Positions 42,024 through 50,546 of a stretch of 64,000 nt of DNA are shown one piece after another. A model generated the notes under the pieces. It was not told where the DNA came from and did not search any database. It worked only from the letters and a program-made list of their open reading frames with translations. The stretch is from the NCBI RefSeq assembly GCF_007828865.1, contig NZ_VIVK01000001.1, positions 3,472,001 to 3,536,000 of the forward strand, in the 5' to 3' direction. This stretch comes from Kribbella amoyensis (GTDB lineage Bacteria > Actinomycetota > Actinomycetes > Propionibacteriales > Kribbellaceae). Position 1 is the stretch's first letter; every line of letters starts with the position of its first letter. The translations under genes were made by a program, and so were the position numbers.

Positions 42024-42910
42024 CCGAGTGGTTCAGGCCCGCGGGATCGACCGCTCAGGACGGCTTCGAGCTGATGGTGCGACCGGGGGAGCAGGACTGG
42101 CACCACACCGGTCTCGCCGTCCGCACCTTGCGGCCCGGCCAGTCGGTCGAGATCGACACCGGCGACTGCGAATACCTCGTGCTGCCGCTGAGCGGATCGG
42201 CCGAGGTGATCGTGGACGGCGAGACCGTCCCGCTCGGTGGTCGCGCGGACGTGTTCGCCGGAGCGACGGACCTCGCCTACGTCCCGCGTGGTACCACGAT
42301 GGCGGTGGTGAGTGCCGGTGGGGCCCGGATCGCCTTCCCGCACGCGAAGGCGGCGAGCGACTACCCGTTCCGGCGGATCGGGGTCGAGCAGGTCGAGACC
42401 GAGTTGCGCGGCGCCGGGGTCGCGTCCCGGCAGGTCCGGAACTTCGGCACGCCCGCGGTCCTCGAGGCGGACTCGATCATCGCTTGCGAGGTGCTCACCC
42501 CGGCCGGCAACTGGTCGTCGTATCCGCCGCACAAGCACGACGAGCACAAGCCGGGCCAGGAGAGCGAGCTGGAGGAGATCTACTACTTCGAGCTGCAGCT
42601 GTCCGACGCGGCGCCGGAAGGTGTCAAGGGCAACGACCCGATCGGGTACCAGCGGGTGTACGGCACCGACGACCGGCCGATCGACGTGCTGGCCGAGGTC
42701 CGCAGCGGTGACCTCGTCCTGGTCCCGCACGGCTGGCACGGTCCGGCGATGGCGCCGCCCGGGTACGACATGTACTACCTGAACGTGATGGCCGGGCCGG
42801 GGACCGAGCGGCAGTGGCTGATCAGCGACGACCCGCAGCACGGCTGGGTCCGCGAGCTGTGGACCAGCCAGCAGATCGACAGCCGGCTCCCGTTCGGCGA
42901 CGACCGGTGA
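42020..42910 (+). CDS. iolB: 5-deoxy-glucuronate isomerase
   Basis: This 296-residue cupin-fold protein of the KduI/IolB type shows WHHTGLAVRTLRPGQSV, then NWSSYPPHKHDEHK and LEEIYYFELQ, which carry His/Glu metal ligands, and LVLVPHGWHGPAMAPPGYDM. It converts 5-deoxy-D-glucuronate to 5-dehydro-2-deoxy-D-gluconate, the substrate of IolC. It overlaps the aldolase gene by 4 nt; 57 bp follow before iolD. Confidence 0.95.
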   Translation: MTEWFRPAGSTAQDGFELMVRPGEQDWHHTGLAVRTLRPGQSVEIDTGDCEYLVLPLSGSAEVIVDGETVPLGGRADVFAGATDLAYVPRGTTMAVVSAGGARIAFPHAKAASDYPFRRIGVEQVETELRGAGVASRQVRNFGTPAVLEADSIIACEVLTPAGNWSSYPPHKHDEHKPGQESELEEIYYFELQLSDAAPEGVKGNDPIGYQRVYGTDDRPIDVLAEVRSGDLVLVPHGWHGPAMAPPGYDMYYLNVMAGPGTERQWLISDDPQHGWVRELWTSQQIDSRLPFGDDR

Positions 42911-42967
42911 AGCGGGCGAAGGCAGACGGGGTGGACCGATGAAGAACCGAGCTCTGGGAGGACAACG

Positions 42968-44881
42968 ATGACGGTACGGCTCACGGTCGCGCAGGCGCTG
43001 GTGCGATTCCTGAGCGTCCAGTACTCGGAGCGGGACGGGGAACGGCAGAAGCTGTTCGCCGGCTGCTTCGGGATCTTCGGGCACGGCAACGTCGCGGGTC
43101 TCGGCCAGGCGTTGCTGCAGTCCGAGCTCGACGACCCCACGGCGCTGCCGTACATCCTGGCGCGCAACGAGCAGGCGATGGTGCACACCGCCGCCGCGTT
43201 CGCCCGGACCCGGGACCGGCTGCAGACCTACGCCTGCACCGCGAGTATCGGGCCCGGCTCGACCAACATGATCACCGGGGCCGCCCTGGCGACGGTCAAC
43301 CGGCTGCCCGTCCTGCTGCTGCCGTCGGACGTGTTCGCGACCCGCGTCGCGACGCCGGTGCTGCAGGAACTGGAGAGCTTCGCGGCCGGCGACGTGTCGG
43401 TGAACGACGCCTTCCGCCCGGTGTCGAAGTACTTCGACCGGGTCTGGCGGCCGGAGCAGCTGCCGTCGGCCCTGCTGAACGCGATGCGCGTGCTCACCGA
43501 TCCGGTGGAGACCGGCGCGGTGACGCTCGCGCTGCCGCAGGACGTGCAGGCCGAGGCGTACGACTGGCCGGAGGAGCTGTTCGCCGAGCGCACCTGGTAC
43601 GTCGCGCGCCCGTTGCCTGAGGCATCGATTGTCGACAAAGCGGTAGAGCTCCTCAAGGCCTCGGAGCGGCCGTTGATCGTGGCCGGTGGTGGGGTCGCCT
43701 ACTCCCGGGCGCAGGACGCGTTGCGCGAGTTCGCGGAAGCGACCGGCATCCCGGTGGCGGAAAGCCAAGCGGGCAAGGGATCGCTGCGCTACGACCACCC
43801 GCAGTCGGTCGGCGCGGTCGGCTCGACCGGAACCACGGCAGCGAACGCGCTGGCGCGCGACGCCGACCTGGTGATCGGCATCGGCACCCGGTACGGCGAC
43901 TTCACGACGGCGTCGCGGACGGCCTTCCAGAACCCGGACGTGAAGTTCGTCAACATCAACGTGGCGCGGTTCGACGGTGGTAAGCATGCGGGCCTTCCTC
44001 TCGTCGCGGATGCTCGGGAAGCCCTTGTTTCCTTGCGATCCGCGATCGGTGACTGGAGTGTGCGGGGAACATACACGGCTTCGGCCTCCGAGCTGGCGAA
44101 GAAGTGGGACGAGGTTGTGGACAACGCCTACAACCCACCCGCGGAGGTGACCGGGAAGCTGGCCGAGGGACTGCTCACCCAGGGCGAGGTGCTCGGTGCC
44201 GTCAACGAATTGTCGGCGCCGTCTGATGTGGTGGTCTGTGCCGCCGGATCGATGCCCGGCGACCTGCACAAACTCTGGCGGACCCGCGACCCGAAGGGAT
44301 ACCACGTCGAATATGGCTATTCCTGCATGGGTTACGAGATCGCCGGCGGGCTGGGCGTCCGGCTCGGTGCCCCGGACCGGGACGTGTTCGTCCTGGTCGG
44401 CGACGGGTCGTACCTGATGATGTCGAGCGAGCTGGCCACGGCCGTCCAGGAGGACCTGAAGATCATCGTCGTCCTGGTGCAGAACCACGGCTTCGCCTCC
44501 ATCGGCGCGCTGTCGGAGTCCCTCGGGTCGCAGCGCTTCGGCACGGCGTACCGCAAGCGCACCGGGGACGGCCGGCTCGACGGCGACCACCTGCCCGTGG
44601 ATCTGGCCGCCAACGTGCGCAGCTTCGGCGTCGAGGTGCTCGAGGTGAGCAGCCGGGCCGAGCTGGAGAAGGCGATCCACACCGCGAAGGCGGCGACCGG
44701 GCCGATCGCGATCCACGTCAGCACGGATCCGTTGATCGGTGCCCCGGGCAGCGACTCGTGGTGGGACGTTCCGGTGAGCCAGGTGTCGGAGCTGCGGTCC
44801 ACCCAGGCCGCCGCCGCGGAGTACGAGGAGTCCAAGAAGATCCAGCGGCCGCTGCTGGCCCCGGTCCGACGGGAGTCCTGA
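42968..44881 (+). CDS. iolD: 3D-(3,5/4)-trihydroxycyclohexane-1,2-dione acylhydrolase
   Basis: This 637-residue thiamine-diphosphate enzyme starts at ATG 42968 after GGAGGACAACG. The N-terminal domain holds FGHGNVAGLGQALLQ and ARNEQAMVHTAAAFAR, the central domain ASEAGKGS-like and VGSTGTTAANALARDADLVI blocks, and the C-terminal domain the ThDP/Mg motif VGDGSYLMMSSELATAVQED, continuing to LVQNHGFASIG. It hydrolyses the cyclic dione to 5-deoxy-glucuronate, opening the inositol ring. Its place between iolB and the importer fits a single catabolic transcript. Confidence 0.95.
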   Translation: MTVRLTVAQALVRFLSVQYSERDGERQKLFAGCFGIFGHGNVAGLGQALLQSELDDPTALPYILARNEQAMVHTAAAFARTRDRLQTYACTASIGPGSTNMITGAALATVNRLPVLLLPSDVFATRVATPVLQELESFAAGDVSVNDAFRPVSKYFDRVWRPEQLPSALLNAMRVLTDPVETGAVTLALPQDVQAEAYDWPEELFAERTWYVARPLPEASIVDKAVELLKASERPLIVAGGGVAYSRAQDALREFAEATGIPVAESQAGKGSLRYDHPQSVGAVGSTGTTAANALARDADLVIGIGTRYGDFTTASRTAFQNPDVKFVNINVARFDGGKHAGLPLVADAREALVSLRSAIGDWSVRGTYTASASELAKKWDEVVDNAYNPPAEVTGKLAEGLLTQGEVLGAVNELSAPSDVVVCAAGSMPGDLHKLWRTRDPKGYHVEYGYSCMGYEIAGGLGVRLGAPDRDVFVLVGDGSYLMMSSELATAVQEDLKIIVVLVQNHGFASIGALSESLGSQRFGTAYRKRTGDGRLDGDHLPVDLAANVRSFGVEVLEVSSRAELEKAIHTAKAATGPIAIHVSTDPLIGAPGSDSWWDVPVSQVSELRSTQAAAAEYEESKKIQRPLLAPVRRES

Positions 44882-44966
44882 GCGGCGTTGGCGAGTTGAG
44901 ATCGGCTGGGGGTGGCGTATCGGTCCGGCGGCCAGCAGAGTGTGAGATCTCTGGTCCCAAGTAGCA

Positions 44967-44983
44967 CCGCGGGGTGACCGCGG
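44967..44983 (+). promoter_or_regulatory. Hairpin before the sugar importer genes
   Basis: CCGCGG-GGTGA-CCGCGG can form a 6-bp GC-only hairpin 25 bp before the binding-protein ATG, in the 127-bp gap after iolD. It could stabilise the downstream message or mark partial termination, letting the binding protein be made at a different level. No promoter is clear here. Confidence 0.35.
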
Positions 44984-45008
44984 ATCGTCCGAAAGGCTGG
45001 TAGGAGAC

Positions 45009-46007
45009 ATGGTTCGGTGGCAGAACAAGGCGGTGGCGGCGGGGGCGGCGGTCGTGCTGGCCGCGGCGCTGGTCGCCTGCAGTTCCTCCGGTGGCAAGCA
45101 GGAGGAGCAGAAGTCCGGGGGGGCCGCGGGCAACGTCGCGAACACCCCACGGATCAAGGTGGCGCTGATCACCCACTCGGGTCCCGGTGACACCTTCTGG
45201 GACATCGTCCGCCGCGGTGCCGAGGCGGCCGCGCAGAAGGACAACGTCGAACTCCAGTACTCGGCCGACCCCGACGGCGCCGCCCAGGCCAACCTGGTGC
45301 AGACGGCGATCGACTCGAAGGTCGACGGCATCGCGGTCACGCTGAACAAGCCCGACGCGGTGATGCCGAACGTGAAGAAGGCCGTCGCCGCCGGCATCCC
45401 GGTGACGGTGCTGAACGGCGGCCTGGACGTCTGGCAGGGCTCCGGCGCACTCGGGTACTTCGGCCAGGACGAGCGGATCGCGGGTGAGGCCGCCGGGACC
45501 AGGCTCAAGCAGGAGGGTGCGAAGAAGGTCATCTGCATCATCCACGAGCAGGGCAACGTCAGCCTGGAGTCCCGGTGCCAGGGCATCAAGGACAAGTTCG
45601 GCGCCGCGGTCGAGAACCTGAACGTCAACGGCACCGACATCCCGGGGACGCAGGCGACCGTCACCTCGAAGCTGCAGCAGGACAAGACCGCCGACTACGT
45701 GGTCGGGCTGAACGCCGGGATCACCCTGGCCGCCGTCCAGGCCGCCAAGGACGCCGGGTCGTCGGCCAAGATCGCCAGCTTCGACATGAGCAAGGAGATG
45801 GTCAAGGCGATCCAGGACGGCACCGTGCAGTGGACCGTCGACCAGCAGCCGTACCTGCAGGGGTACCTGGCGGTGGACTCGATCTGGCTCTACCGGACCA
45901 ACGGCGACACCATCGGCGGTGGCCAGGCGACGCTGACGGGACCGGCGTTCATCGACAAGGACAACGTCACGGCGGTCGAGAAGTACGCCGCGGCGGGGAC
46001 GCGCTGA
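45009..46007 (+). CDS. Sugar ABC transporter substrate-binding lipoprotein (probable inositol)
   Basis: This 332-residue protein starts at ATG 45009 after TAGGAG. A lipoprotein signal ends in LVAC with the acylated Cys at residue 24. The mature part is a periplasmic-binding-protein-1 type sugar receptor (KVALITHSGPGDTFWDIVRR; DSKVDGIAVTLNKPDAV; WTVDQQPYLQGYLAVDSIWL). It probably captures myo-inositol for the permease and ATPase encoded next, judging by its place inside the iol island. Confidence 0.9.
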   Translation: MVRWQNKAVAAGAAVVLAAALVACSSSGGKQEEQKSGGAAGNVANTPRIKVALITHSGPGDTFWDIVRRGAEAAAQKDNVELQYSADPDGAAQANLVQTAIDSKVDGIAVTLNKPDAVMPNVKKAVAAGIPVTVLNGGLDVWQGSGALGYFGQDERIAGEAAGTRLKQEGAKKVICIIHEQGNVSLESRCQGIKDKFGAAVENLNVNGTDIPGTQATVTSKLQQDKTADYVVGLNAGITLAAVQAAKDAGSSAKIASFDMSKEMVKAIQDGTVQWTVDQQPYLQGYLAVDSIWLYRTNGDTIGGGQATLTGPAFIDKDNVTAVEKYAAAGTR

Positions 46008-46016
46008 GGTCCGGCC

Positions 46017-47063
46017 ATGGCATCGACCATCACCACACCGGTGGCCGGGGACGACCGGGTCTCGGCACGGTCGATCGGCGCCCGGTTGCTCAGCCGGCCC
46101 GAGATCGGCTCGCTCGTCGGCGCGTTGGTGATCCTGGTGTTCTTCGTCGTCACCGCGCCGCCATTCCGTGACATCGACAACACCGGCACGATCCTGTACC
46201 AGGCCGCCCTGATCGGTGTCATGGCCGTCCCGGTGTCGCTGCTGATGATCGGCGGCGAGTTCGACCTGTCGGCCGGTGTGGCCGTGACGACGGCCGGGCT
46301 CACCGCCGGTCTGTTCGCCTACCAGTTCAGCCTCAACGTCTGGGTCGGCGTCGTCATCGCCCTGGTGCTGGCGCTGCTGATCGGCCTGTTCAACGGCTGG
46401 CTGCTGATGCGGACCGGACTGCCGAGCTTCCTGGTGACCCTCGGCACCTTCTTCATCCTGCAGGGCCTGAACATCGCGGTGACCCGGCTGGCCTCCGGCG
46501 CGGTCGCGTCGAACTCGATCAGCGACATGGACGGGTTCGCGTCGGCCAAGGCGGTGTTCGCCTCCGAGTTCCAGCTCGGCGGGATCACGATCAAGATCAT
46601 CGTCGTCTGGTGGATCGTGTTCGTCGCGATCGCGGCCTGGGTGCTGCAGCGGACCAGGATCGGCAACTGGATCTTCGCCGTCGGCGGGGACGCGGCCGCG
46701 GCCCGGGCGGTCGGGGTGCCGGTGAAGCGGGTCAAGATCGGCCTGTTCATGACCGTCGGCTTCTTCGCCTGGTTCGCCGGGATGCAGTTGCTGTTCAACT
46801 CCAACGGCGTGGTGCAGTCCGGTGAGGGGGTCGGCAAGGAGTTCCTCTACATCATCGCGGCGGTCGTCGGCGGCTGCCTGCTCACCGGCGGGTACGGCTC
46901 CGTGGTGGGCGCGGCGATCGGGGCGCTGATCTTCGGCATGGTCCAGCTCGGCGTGGTGTACGCGGGCTGGAACCCGGACTGGTTCAAGGCGTTCCTGGGC
47001 GCGATGTTGCTGCTGGCCACGATCGTGAACCTGGTCGTCCGGAGCAAGGCGGAGGCGAGATGA
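46017..47063 (+). CDS. RbsC-type sugar ABC transporter permease (probable inositol)
   Basis: This 348-residue protein has 8-10 transmembrane segments and BPD_transp_2 family blocks: MIGGEFDLSAGVAVTTAGLT, LLMRTGLPSFLVTLGTFFIL, and GGDAAAARAVGVPVKRVKIG. It forms the membrane channel of a CUT2-type importer. It lies 9 bp after the binding-protein gene and overlaps the ATPase gene by 4 nt. Only one permease is encoded, so it should act as a homodimer. Confidence 0.93.
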   Translation: MASTITTPVAGDDRVSARSIGARLLSRPEIGSLVGALVILVFFVVTAPPFRDIDNTGTILYQAALIGVMAVPVSLLMIGGEFDLSAGVAVTTAGLTAGLFAYQFSLNVWVGVVIALVLALLIGLFNGWLLMRTGLPSFLVTLGTFFILQGLNIAVTRLASGAVASNSISDMDGFASAKAVFASEFQLGGITIKIIVVWWIVFVAIAAWVLQRTRIGNWIFAVGGDAAAARAVGVPVKRVKIGLFMTVGFFAWFAGMQLLFNSNGVVQSGEGVGKEFLYIIAAVVGGCLLTGGYGSVVGAAIGALIFGMVQLGVVYAGWNPDWFKAFLGAMLLLATIVNLVVRSKAEAR

Positions 47064-47950
47064 GCACCACCACGGGATTCGCCGACGAGGCGACCACCAG
47101 CCCGACCACGCCGATCGTGCATCTGGAGGACATCGGCAAGAGCTACGGCAACATCCATGCCCTGCGGGGAGTGTCGTTGTCGGTCCGGCAGGGCGAGATC
47201 ACCTGCGTGCTCGGCGACAACGGTGCCGGCAAGTCGACGTTGATCAAGATCATCGCCGGCCTGCACGACTACACCTCCGGCACCATGTCGGTGAACGGTC
47301 AGGAGCGGCACTTCTCGTCACCGCGCGAGTCCCTCGACAGCGGGATCGCGACCGTCTACCAGGATCTCGCCCTGGCGCCGCTGATGTCGGTCTGGCGGAA
47401 CTTCTTCCTGGGCAACGAGCTGACCAAGGGCCCGTTCGGCCTGCTGGACGCGGCCCGGATGAAGCGGATCGCGCAGGAGGAGCTGACCAGGATGGGGATC
47501 TCGATCCCCGACCTGGAACAGCCCGTCGGCAAGTTGTCGGGTGGTCAGCGCCAATGTGTCGCGATCGCCCGGGCGATCCACTTCGGCGCGAAGGTGCTGA
47601 TCCTGGACGAGCCGACGGCGGCGCTCGGCGTGAACCAGTCGGGCATCGTGCTCAAGTACGTCGTCAAGGCGCGGGACGCGGGGATCGGCGTCGTCTTCAT
47701 CACGCACAACCCGCACCACGCGTACCTGGTCGGCAACCACTTCGTCGTGCTCAAGCTCGGCCGGGTCGCGCTGGACACGCAGCGGGCCGACATCACGTTG
47801 GAGCAGCTCACCACGGAGATGGCCGGCGGTTCGGAGCTGGAGGCGCTCAGCCACGAGCTGCGCGCCGTCGACCCGACCGCCCCCACCGACGAGGTGACGG
47901 CGTCGGCCGAGGCGGGGCGGGAATCGCGGACGGACAAGGGAGACGGATGA
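47060..47950 (+). CDS. Sugar ABC transporter ATP-binding protein, single domain
   Basis: This 296-residue protein has one ABC cassette: Walker A GDNGAGKSTLIK, signature LSGGQRQCVAIARA, Walker B VLILDEPTAALG, and a His switch in FITHNPHHA. RbsA-type ATPases of this transporter class usually carry two cassettes in about 500 residues; this is a one-cassette version that should dimerise. The C-terminal ~45 residues are unconserved and acidic. It overlaps both the permease and the next Gfo/Idh gene by 4 nt. Confidence 0.93.
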   Translation: MSTTTGFADEATTSPTTPIVHLEDIGKSYGNIHALRGVSLSVRQGEITCVLGDNGAGKSTLIKIIAGLHDYTSGTMSVNGQERHFSSPRESLDSGIATVYQDLALAPLMSVWRNFFLGNELTKGPFGLLDAARMKRIAQEELTRMGISIPDLEQPVGKLSGGQRQCVAIARAIHFGAKVLILDEPTAALGVNQSGIVLKYVVKARDAGIGVVFITHNPHHAYLVGNHFVVLKLGRVALDTQRADITLEQLTTEMAGGSELEALSHELRAVDPTAPTDEVTASAEAGRESRTDKGDG

Positions 47951-48957
47951 AGGACCTCAGGATCGGCATCATCGGCGTCGGCACGATGGGGGCCGATCAC
48001 GCCGAGCGGGTGGCGCGGAAGATCTCCGGTGCGCGCCTGGTCGCGGTGTCGGATCCCGACACGGACCGGGCCGCCGCCGTGGCCGCGCCGCTCGGCGACG
48101 TCCGGGTGATCGGCGACCCACTGGCGTTGATCGGCGCGCCGGACGTGGACGCGGTGATCATCGCCTCGCCCGGGTTCGCGCATGCCGAGCAGTTGGCGGC
48201 CTGCCTGGAGCACGGCAAGCCCACGCTCTGCGAGAAGCCGCTGACGATGGACACCGAGTCGTCGCTGCGGGTGGTCGAGGCCGAGCACAAGCTCGGCCGG
48301 CCGTTGATCCAGGTCGGTTTCATGCGCCGCTTCGATCCGGAGTACGCGGCGTTGAAACGGCTGCTCGACTCCGGCGAGCTCGGCCGGCCGCTGTTGCTGC
48401 ACAACGTGCACCGCAACAAGACCTCGGCCCCGCATTTCCGCAGCGAGATGATCGTGCGGGACTCGCTGGTGCACGAGGTCGACGTGACCCGCTGGCTGTT
48501 CGGCGAGGAGATCACCCGGGTCACCGTGCACGCACCGAAGCCGACCGGACTGGTCGCGGACGGTGTGCTCGACCCGCAGTTCGCGGTGTTCGAGCTGGCG
48601 AACGGCGCCCTGGCCGACGTGGAGGTGTTCGTCAACTTCCAGGTCGGGTACGAGGTGCGCTGCGAGGCCGTCGGTGAGCGGGGCAGCGCGACCATCGGCC
48701 TCGGGGTCGACGTGCTGACCAGGTCGGCCGGACACTGGGGAGGAGCGGTGCCGGAGGACTACCGGACCCGCTTCGCGACCGCGTACGACGTCGAGGTGCA
48801 GCGCTGGGCCGACGCCGCGGCACGGGGTGGGATCGACGGTCCGACGGCCTGGGACGGGTACGCCGCGGCGGCCGTCTGTACGGCGGGGCTGGAGTCGCTG
48901 GCCGAGGGACGGCCGGTCGCGGTGGAGCTGGCACGACGTGACGAGGTGCTGGGGTGA
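47947..48957 (+). CDS. iolG: Inositol 2-dehydrogenase
   Basis: This 336-residue Gfo/Idh/MocA protein has NAD motif IGIIGVGTMGADHA, catalytic Lys in TLCEKPLTMDT (about residue 98), QVGFMRRFDPEY and the IolG-like block VRDSLVHEVDVTRWLFGE with the Asp/His pair. It oxidises myo-inositol to 2-keto-myo-inositol with NAD+, the first step of the pathway. It is coupled to the importer ATPase gene, so uptake and oxidation are made together. Choice of this gene rather than 38226-39227 as the main IolG is by sequence pattern and could be reversed. Confidence 0.87.
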   Translation: MKDLRIGIIGVGTMGADHAERVARKISGARLVAVSDPDTDRAAAVAAPLGDVRVIGDPLALIGAPDVDAVIIASPGFAHAEQLAACLEHGKPTLCEKPLTMDTESSLRVVEAEHKLGRPLIQVGFMRRFDPEYAALKRLLDSGELGRPLLLHNVHRNKTSAPHFRSEMIVRDSLVHEVDVTRWLFGEEITRVTVHAPKPTGLVADGVLDPQFAVFELANGALADVEVFVNFQVGYEVRCEAVGERGSATIGLGVDVLTRSAGHWGGAVPEDYRTRFATAYDVEVQRWADAAARGGIDGPTAWDGYAAAAVCTAGLESLAEGRPVAVELARRDEVLG

Positions 48958-48998
48958 GTCGCGTGGGGACGAGTATCGGACGACAAGAGGACACAGCT

Positions 48999-50495
48999 GT
49001 GAGTACTGAGCGCATCACCCATCTGATCGGCGGGACGCCCTGGGCGGGGGTCTCGGAGCGCACCAGCAAGGTCTACAACCCGGCGACGGGTGAGGTCACC
49101 GGCGAGCTGGACCTGGCCTCGGCCGCGACCGTCGACGAGGTGGTCAAGGTCGCCCACGACGCGTCCAAGGCGTGGGGCCGGACGTCGCTCACCAAGCGCG
49201 CCCAGGTGCTGTTCGCGTTCCGCGAGCTGCTGAACGCGCGCAAGGAGGAGATCGCGGCGCTGATCACCGCCGAGCACGGCAAGGTGCTGTCCGACGCGCT
49301 CGGCGAGGTGACCCGCGGTCTGGAGGTGGTCGAGTTCGCCTGCGGGATCCCGCACCTGCTGAAGGGCGGGTTCAGCGAGAACGTCTCGACCAACGTCGAC
49401 GTGTACTCGATCCGCCAGCCGCTCGGCGCGGTCGCGGTGATCTCGCCGTTCAACTTCCCGGCGATGGTGCCGCTCTGGTTCGTCCCGATTGCCGTTGCCT
49501 GTGGCAACAGCGTGGTGATCAAGCCGTCCGAGAAGGACCCGTCGGCGGTGAACGCGGTGGCCGCGTTGTGGAAGGAGGCGGGCCTGCCGGACGGCGTGAT
49601 GAACGTCGTGCACGGCGACAAGGAGGCCGTCGACCGGCTGCTCGAGCACCCCGACATCAAGGCCGTCTCGTTCGTCGGCTCGACCCCGATCGCGCGCTAC
49701 GTGTACGAGCGGGGCACGGCCAACGGCAAGCGCGTCCAGGCCCTCGGCGGCGCGAAGAACCACATGGTCGTGCTGCCCGACGCCGATCTGGACCTGACCG
49801 CCGACGCCGCGGTGAACGCCGGCTTCGGTTCCGCGGGGGAGCGCTGCATGGCGATCTCCGCGCTGATCGCGGTCGAGCCGGTGGCCGACGACCTGATCGG
49901 CAAGATCAAGGAGCGGATGGCGACGTTGCGGACCGGCGACGGCACCCGCGGCTGCGACATGGGTCCGCTGGTGACCGGCGCGCACCGCGACAAGGTCGTC
50001 GGATACGTCGAGGCCGGGGTCGACGCGGGCGCGGAGCTGGCGGTGGACGGTCGCGAGGGTCCGTTCGACGGCGGTGACGACGGCTTCTGGCTCGGCCCGA
50101 CGCTGTTCGACAAGGTCACGCCGGACATGTCGATCTACACCGACGAGATCTTCGGACCGGTGCTCTCGGTGGTCCGCGTCCCCTCCTACGACGCCGCGCT
50201 CGACCTGGTGAACTCCAACCCGTACGGCAACGGCACGGCGATCTTCACCAACGACGGCGGCGCCGCCCGGCGGTACCAGACCGAGGTCGAGGTCGGCATG
50301 GTCGGCGTGAACGTGCCGATCCCGGTGCCGATGGCGTACTACTCGTTCGGCGGCTGGAAGAACTCGTTGTTCGGCGACACCCACGCGCACGGCGCCGAGG
50401 GCGTGCACTTCTTCACGCGCGGCAAGGTGGTCACGTCCCGCTGGCTCGATCCGTCCCACGGCGGCCTGAACCTGGGCTTCCCGACCCACGACTGA
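48999..50495 (+). CDS. iolA: Methylmalonate-/malonate-semialdehyde dehydrogenase (CoA-acylating)
   Basis: GTG 48999, preceded by AGAGGAC, gives 498 residues; GTG 48954 overlapping the previous stop is an alternative that adds 15 residues. The protein matches MmsA/IolA: HLIGGTPWAGVSERTSKVYN, VISPFNFPAMVPLWFVPIA, VQALGGAKNHMVVLPDADLD and catalytic Cys283 in FGSAGERCMAISAL. It converts malonate semialdehyde to acetyl-CoA and CO2 with NAD+ and CoA. It is the last gene of the inositol island, closed by a 16-bp stem terminator. Confidence 0.93.
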   Translation: MSTERITHLIGGTPWAGVSERTSKVYNPATGEVTGELDLASAATVDEVVKVAHDASKAWGRTSLTKRAQVLFAFRELLNARKEEIAALITAEHGKVLSDALGEVTRGLEVVEFACGIPHLLKGGFSENVSTNVDVYSIRQPLGAVAVISPFNFPAMVPLWFVPIAVACGNSVVIKPSEKDPSAVNAVAALWKEAGLPDGVMNVVHGDKEAVDRLLEHPDIKAVSFVGSTPIARYVYERGTANGKRVQALGGAKNHMVVLPDADLDLTADAAVNAGFGSAGERCMAISALIAVEPVADDLIGKIKERMATLRTGDGTRGCDMGPLVTGAHRDKVVGYVEAGVDAGAELAVDGREGPFDGGDDGFWLGPTLFDKVTPDMSIYTDEIFGPVLSVVRVPSYDAALDLVNSNPYGNGTAIFTNDGGAARRYQTEVEVGMVGVNVPIPVPMAYYSFGGWKNSLFGDTHAHGAEGVHFFTRGKVVTSRWLDPSHGGLNLGFPTHD

Positions 50496-50501
50496 GCCGG
50501 C

Positions 50502-50539
50502 GATCGCGGTGATCGGCTGGCCGGCCGATCACCGCGATC
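50502..50539. terminator. Bidirectional 16-bp stem terminator between iolA and the GH84 gene
   Basis: GATCGCGGTGATCGGC pairs perfectly with GCCGATCACCGCGATC around the loop TGGCCG. It starts 7 bp after the iolA stop and ends 8 bp before the stop of the convergent GH84 gene, so it can terminate both. No T run follows, as is common at this G+C. Confidence 0.8.
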
Positions 50540-50546
50540 CCGGGTG

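Noticed and set aside
44882..45008. Inositol-responsive riboswitch before the importer genes
   Set aside because: Only a short 6-bp hairpin is evident; no conserved aptamer layout was recognised.
40808..45685. Minus-strand open frame of about 1625 codons across the inositol operon
   Set aside because: It spans several confidently assigned plus-strand genes and their junctions; the composition is that of antisense translation.
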